This document shows positions 5,902 through 9,364 of a DNA stretch of 9,364 nt, piece after piece. Each line of letters begins with the position of its first letter. The first letter of the stretch is position 1. The notes under the pieces are model-generated. The model searched no databases. It had not been told where the DNA came from and was given only the letters and a program-made list of their open reading frames with translations. The translations under genes and the position numbers were made by a program. Source of the DNA: Desulfovibrio sp. (GTDB taxonomy: Bacteria > Desulfobacterota > Desulfovibrionia > Desulfovibrionales > Desulfovibrionaceae); assembly GCA_031275955.1 (NCBI GenBank), contig JAISNZ010000069.1, positions 1-9,364 of the forward strand, read 5' to 3'.

Positions 5902-8586
5902 ATGAGCGGCGCGCGGGAGGAACAGGGGCGGACAGCCGCCCCTCCGGCCGATCCCCCCTCCTCCCTGAAAGGCGGAACGGACGAAATCCTGGACTTTCGC
6001 TTTGAGGTCAATCAGGAGGCCATTCAGGCCGTGCTCTCTCTGGCCCGGGAATGGGCCGGGGACCGGGGAGTCGCCCCGGAGGACATCGCCTCCCTGCGCC
6101 TGGTGCTGGAAGAACTGCTCCTGAACATTGCCTTTCACGCCTCTCCCCTGCCGCCGTCCCCCCGCTCCGGCGCGATCCGCGCGGAACTTTTGCTGGCCCT
6201 CTATCCCCTGTCTCCGGACGCCTCCCTTCCGGGACGGGGTTTTCCTCCGCCTGACGGGATTTCCGGGGATCGCAGCCATCCCTGGTCCATCCATCACGGG
6301 CGGCGGATTTTCCTTCAGATCCGCGACAACGGCCGGGCCTTCAACCCCCTGGAGCATGTCGCCGCGCCCATGGGGCCAAGCCCCGGCGAAACCGCGCCGG
6401 GCGGCCTGGGGATTTCCCTGGTGCGCCTTCTGGCCGTTCGGGCCACCCATACGCGGGTGGAGGACGGGAATGTCCTTTCCCTCTTTCTCCCCCTGGGCGA
6501 GCAGTCCAGCTCCCTTGCCGGCCCGCCGGGGGATCAGGGGGCCGCCCGCCGGAGGAGGGGACTGCCGCGCGCCCTCCCGGATCTGTGGGGCAGAAGCCTG
6601 GCCCTGAGACAGACCGTCTTTTGGGGCCTGATCGCCCTTGTCCTCTGCTGGGTTCCCTTTTTCCTTTTCCTGCAGACGGTGCGGGCCGAGCGCCAGTACG
6701 CCGCCTGGGTCGCTGGCCGGCAGGCGGTGGAAACTCTGGATCTGCTGACCTCGCGCCTGTTCGTCCGCCTGCGGGACAATGTGCAAGGCGTCGCCCGGAA
6801 CCTGGACAGGGGAGATCCGGACCCGCGTCTGGCTTTCCTGCCCGGCAGCGCCGAGCAGGAAAGCCTTCTGGCCGCGCTGCTGCACTTCCCGGTGGGCGGC
6901 GTTTTGTACGCGAAAGACGCCCTGCCGGGGCTGATCCTGCGCAGGGAAGGCCCCCCCATGCGGCAGCCGGATATCCTCTTTCAGGCGCCCTCCGCGGCAG
7001 GGGAGCCAGCCTGGCAGGGTCCCATCGGCCTTTTCTCCGAATCCTCTCCCCTGCCCGCCCTCTTCTTCCGTCTGCCCTGGAAACTTCCGGCAACAGGCAG
7101 GGAAGCGCCGGAGACGGCCGCGAGCGGAGGAACGGTGGGCATCATCCTTTTTCTGCCGGAACTGGCCGGCTTTCTGAAGTCCCTGACTCCCCTGCCGGAA
7201 GCCGAAATCTTTCTGCTGGACGCCGAGGGAAGATACCTGCTCTTTCCGCCCGGGCGAGAAGCCGGAGCCGGACCGGCGAATATCTTCGCCGACGCCGAAC
7301 TTTCCGGGAACGACGCCCTGGAATCCCTCGCCCAGGCCATGTTTTCCGGCAGGACGGGAAGCATGAAACTGGCGGGAGAGGCCCGGCGGGCCTTTCCCTG
7401 GAAGACCCCCTGGGAGGAGCCGCTGACCGTCCTGTACCGGCCCCTGCAGATAGAGGGCTGGAGCCTGGGCCTGCTGGCGCCCTCGCGCCTCCTGGGCGAC
7501 GACACGCCGCCCTTTCCCGGCCTGTTGATCCTCCTGGTCGTCGCGGGGCCCGCCCTTTTCCTTTTCCTGGTCTGGCGGACGGCCTCACAGGCCTTGAAGC
7601 CCATGCAGGATCTGACCGTTTCCCTGGAAGCCATGGCCCACGGCGATCTGGACAGCCCCCTGCCCGCGCCGGCCCACCCCGACGAAATCGGGGCCATGCT
7701 CCTGTCCTTTGAGCGGGCGCGGCTGACCTTGCGCGCCACCCTGCGCACTCTCCTGTTCAACACCAGAATCCGGAACAGGCTCGCGGGGGAATTCCGCCTG
7801 GCCAGATCCCTGCAGGAATCCCTGCTGCTGACGCGCTTTCCCCGCCTGCCGCGCACCGACGTCTGCGCCCGCGTGGACATGGCCGGAGAGGTCTGCGGCG
7901 ATTTTTACGACTGCTTCCTCCTGGAGGGAAACCGGCTCTGCTGCGTCCTGGGAGATGTCTCGGGCACGGGCGTGCCGGCCGCCATCCTGATGAACGGAGC
8001 GGTCTCCCTGACCCGCGAGGCCCTTCTGGCGGGACTGGACCCGGCAGCGGCTCTGGCCAGGGTCAACACGGCCCTCCTGCGCAGTTCCCTCGCCGCCATG
8101 TTCGTAACCATGCTGGTGGGCATTCTGGAGGAGGAAAGCGGGCTGTTTACCTGGGCCTCGGCCGGGCACCCGGCCCCCATGAGGGCCTGGCCGCGGGAAA
8201 AGGGGCCGGCAGGAGAGGAAAATGTCCTCTGCCTCCCCTGGCCGGGAGAACTGGCCCTGGGCATCCGCCCCGCGGAGCGCTATTCCCTCTTCTTCCAACC
8301 CCTCCTCCCGGGCGAGGCCCTGCTGCTCTATTCGGACGGGGCGGAAGAAGCCGCCCCGCGAAACAGCGCCCCGCCGGAAACGGGCGAGTTTTTCGGCGAA
8401 AAACGCCTGGCCGCCTCCCTGGCGCGCCATATCGCGGCTCCTTCCGCCGCCGCCCACCTGGAGGGCATCCGGACGGATCTCCTGGCCCACATGGCCGGAA
8501 CGCCCCCCCACGACGACATCACCCTGCTGGTGCTGCGCCGCCGGGAAAGCCCGCCCTCAGGCGACAATCCCGGAAAGAGATCTTGA
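5902..8586 (+). CDS. Fused RsbW-like kinase / TM sensor / HAMP / PP2C phosphatase receptor
   Basis: The 894-residue protein joins two opposing partner-switch enzymes. Residues about 30-198 form a HATPase_c domain of the RsbW/SpoIIAB type. Its N box LEELLLNIAFHA has Glu71 and Asn75 spaced as in SpoIIAB; its G boxes are RDNGRAF (141-147) and GGLG (167-170). TM segments lie at about 239-258 and 539-558 around a sensor of about 280 residues (IFLLDAEGRYLLFPP, 436-450, is Cache-like). HAMP spans about 559-612 and a SpoIIE-type PP2C domain about 628-880. All metal ligands are present: GDFYD (Asp667), GDVSGTG (Asp685), SDG (Asp812) and DDIT (Asp871). The kinase should phosphorylate, and the phosphatase dephosphorylate, a STAS protein, probably the one at 2115-2462. 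ATG 5902 was chosen for AGGGA at 5891-5895; an in-frame TTG at 5851 and longer forms would add only Gly/Lys-rich sequence. A Pro/Gly-rich insert separates the N box and G1 box (about 101-135). Confidence 0.9.
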   Translation: MSGAREEQGRTAAPPADPPSSLKGGTDEILDFRFEVNQEAIQAVLSLAREWAGDRGVAPEDIASLRLVLEELLLNIAFHASPLPPSPRSGAIRAELLLALYPLSPDASLPGRGFPPPDGISGDRSHPWSIHHGRRIFLQIRDNGRAFNPLEHVAAPMGPSPGETAPGGLGISLVRLLAVRATHTRVEDGNVLSLFLPLGEQSSSLAGPPGDQGAARRRRGLPRALPDLWGRSLALRQTVFWGLIALVLCWVPFFLFLQTVRAERQYAAWVAGRQAVETLDLLTSRLFVRLRDNVQGVARNLDRGDPDPRLAFLPGSAEQESLLAALLHFPVGGVLYAKDALPGLILRREGPPMRQPDILFQAPSAAGEPAWQGPIGLFSESSPLPALFFRLPWKLPATGREAPETAASGGTVGIILFLPELAGFLKSLTPLPEAEIFLLDAEGRYLLFPPGREAGAGPANIFADAELSGNDALESLAQAMFSGRTGSMKLAGEARRAFPWKTPWEEPLTVLYRPLQIEGWSLGLLAPSRLLGDDTPPFPGLLILLVVAGPALFLFLVWRTASQALKPMQDLTVSLEAMAHGDLDSPLPAPAHPDEIGAMLLSFERARLTLRATLRTLLFNTRIRNRLAGEFRLARSLQESLLLTRFPRLPRTDVCARVDMAGEVCGDFYDCFLLEGNRLCCVLGDVSGTGVPAAILMNGAVSLTREALLAGLDPAAALARVNTALLRSSLAAMFVTMLVGILEEESGLFTWASAGHPAPMRAWPREKGPAGEENVLCLPWPGELALGIRPAERYSLFFQPLLPGEALLLYSDGAEEAAPRNSAPPETGEFFGEKRLAASLARHIAAPSAAAHLEGIRTDLLAHMAGTPPHDDITLLVLRRRESPPSGDNPGKRS

Positions 8587-8664
8587 GTCGCAAGCAGGTT
8601 GGAACGCTCAGGCGGGCGGCCTTTTTTGGAGGGTGACGAAGGAGCCGTTTTTTGATAGGAGGGT

Positions 8665-8694
8665 GGCTTCCCGTCGGCATGGCGGCGGGAAGCC
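8665..8694 (+). other. Hairpin in the recA leader
   Basis: GGCTTCCCG (8665-8673) is perfectly complementary to CGGGAAGCC (8686-8694), giving a 9-bp stem and a 12-base loop. It begins right after an AGGAGG at 8657-8662. Confidence 0.6.
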
Positions 8695-8715
8695 GGCGGC
8701 GGCGGCCTTTCCCGC
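8685..8715 (+). other. Alternative hairpin overlapping the first
   Basis: GCGGGAA (8685-8691) pairs with TTCCCGC (8709-8715). GCCG (8692-8695) can extend the stem with CGGC (8703-8706) across a two-base bulge. It uses the right arm of the 8665-8694 hairpin, so the two cannot form together. GGAAGCCG (8688-8695) can also pair with CGGCTTCC (8718-8725). Confidence 0.5.
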
Positions 8716-8734
8716 GGCGGCTTCCACCTTTTAC

Positions 8735-8740
8735 GGGAGA
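8735..8740 (+). promoter_or_regulatory. Ribosome binding site of recA
   Basis: GGGAGA lies five bases before the ATG at 8746. The start fits the usual N-terminal length of RecA in this group. Confidence 0.65.
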
Positions 8741-8745
8741 CAGCT

Positions 8746-9364
8746 ATGGTCAAAAAATCTGCGCTCACAGCGGAAGAAATGCGCCTTGAGGCCCTTAATT
8801 CCGCCCTGACGACCATCGAACGCAAACACGGCCAGGGCGCCATCATGCGCCTGTCCGACAAAACCCACGCCAATATCCCGGTCATCCCCACAGGCTCCAT
8901 CGGCCTCGATCTGGCCCTGGGAGTGGGCGGCATTCCCCGCGGCCGGGTGAGCGAAATCTACGGCCCGGAATCCTCGGGCAAGACCACCCTCACCCTGCAC
9001 ATCATCGCCGAAGCCCAGAAACTCGGCGGCACCTGCGCCTTCATCGACGCCGAGCACGCCCTGGACGTGGGCTACGCCAGGCGCCTTGGGGTCAATACCG
9101 ACGAACTGCTCATCTCCCAGCCCGATTTCGGGGAACAGGCCCTGGAAATCGCGGACCTCCTGGTGCGTTCGGGAGCCGTGGACCTGGTGGTGATCGATTC
9201 CGTGGCCGCCCTCATTCCCCAGGCGGAATTGGAAGGCGACATGGGCGAGACCCAGGTGGGCGGTCAGGCCCGGCTCATGTCCCATGCCCTGCGCAAGCTT
9301 ACCGGCTCCATCCACAAATCGCGCACGGCCGTCATCTTCATCAACCAGATCCGGATGAAAATCG
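8746..9364 (+). CDS. recA: RecA recombinase, N-terminal 206 residues (cut by window end)
   Basis: RecA forms ATP-dependent filaments on single-stranded DNA, pairs homologous strands and triggers LexA self-cleavage. The visible part starts MVKKSALTAEEMRLEALNSA and contains the Walker A motif GPESSGKTT at 73-81, FIDAEHALD at 99-107 with the catalytic Glu103, the Walker B strand LVVIDSVAAL at 147-156, the L1 region PQAELEGDMGETQVGGQARL, and the FINQIRMKI strand at the edge. The reading frame is open to the last base, so the C-terminal part of roughly 140 residues lies outside the window. All motifs are intact and nothing suggests a pseudogene. Similarity to Desulfovibrio RecA, judged from memory, is the main clue to the host lineage. 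Confidence 0.98.
   Translation, partial: MVKKSALTAEEMRLEALNSALTTIERKHGQGAIMRLSDKTHANIPVIPTGSIGLDLALGVGGIPRGRVSEIYGPESSGKTTLTLHIIAEAQKLGGTCAFIDAEHALDVGYARRLGVNTDELLISQPDFGEQALEIADLLVRSGAVDLVVIDSVAALIPQAELEGDMGETQVGGQARLMSHALRKLTGSIHKSRTAVIFINQIRMKI

Larger units (their letters stand above)
8587..8745 (+). promoter_or_regulatory. recA leader / intergenic region
   Basis: The 159 bp between the fusion gene and recA hold no supportable gene. They contain two T6 runs (8622-8627, 8648-8653), each followed by GGAGGGTG (8628-8635, 8658-8665), and then a GC-rich segment with competing hairpins at 8665-8725. I could not recognise an SOS operator of the E. coli or Bacillus type, nor a clear promoter, although recA is normally LexA-controlled. 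Confidence 0.5.

Noticed and set aside
8611..8627. Rho-independent terminator ending in T6 after the fusion gene
   Set aside because: The GC-rich arm before the T run lacks a nearby complement. The only match (8549-8555) is about 55 bases upstream, inside the coding region.
8587..8745. LexA box upstream of recA
   Set aside because: No CTGT-N8-ACAG or GAAC-N4-GTTC type palindrome was found. A lineage-specific operator cannot be excluded.
8679..8792. Short leader ORF of about 37 codons overlapping the recA start
   Set aside because: Its Arg/Pro-rich translation looks like GC-rich noise, and the only Shine-Dalgarno (AGGAGG at 8657-8662) is 16 bases away.

Overview
The window looks like chromosomal DNA from a high-GC deltaproteobacterium, most likely Desulfovibrionaceae (Desulfobacterota). 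The basis is the recA fragment at the right end, whose sequence resembles Desulfovibrio RecA as I remember it, plus strongly GC-biased third codon positions. This placement is an inference; no rRNA or tRNA is present. Coding density is high, and the very long ORFs on the opposite strand are GC shadows of the real genes.

Layout. Four tightly packed genes read leftward from about 5762 to 19 with gaps of 12, 36 and 17 bp, so they are probably one operon: an MBOAT-family membrane O-acyltransferase (5762-4260), a membrane-anchored SGNH/DUF459 esterase-like protein with a long Pro-rich linker (4247-2499), a single-domain STAS protein of the anti-anti-sigma type (2462-2115), and a two-TM sensor/HAMP receptor ending in a SpoIIE/RsbU-type PP2C domain (2097-19). 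Across a 139-bp divergent intergenic region, one large gene reads rightward (5902-8586). Its product joins an RsbW-type HATPase kinase domain, two TM segments around an extracytoplasmic sensor, HAMP and an intact PP2C phosphatase. A 159-bp leader with competing hairpins follows, then recA (8746 to beyond the window edge).

How the parts may work together. MBOAT plus SGNH is the usual pair for O-acetylating extracellular or periplasmic polysaccharide. STAS plus HATPase kinase plus PP2C phosphatase is the parts list of a partner-switching module. Having both sets together, with kinase and phosphatase fused in one membrane receptor, suggests a locally encoded signalling system tied to envelope polysaccharide modification. 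No sigma factor or other output is visible here. The PP2C domain of the operon receptor has lost most of its metal ligands while the fused one keeps all of them, so the two receptors probably have different roles. A C9 tract and two perfect 36-bp repeats in the SGNH linker add possible phase and length variation.
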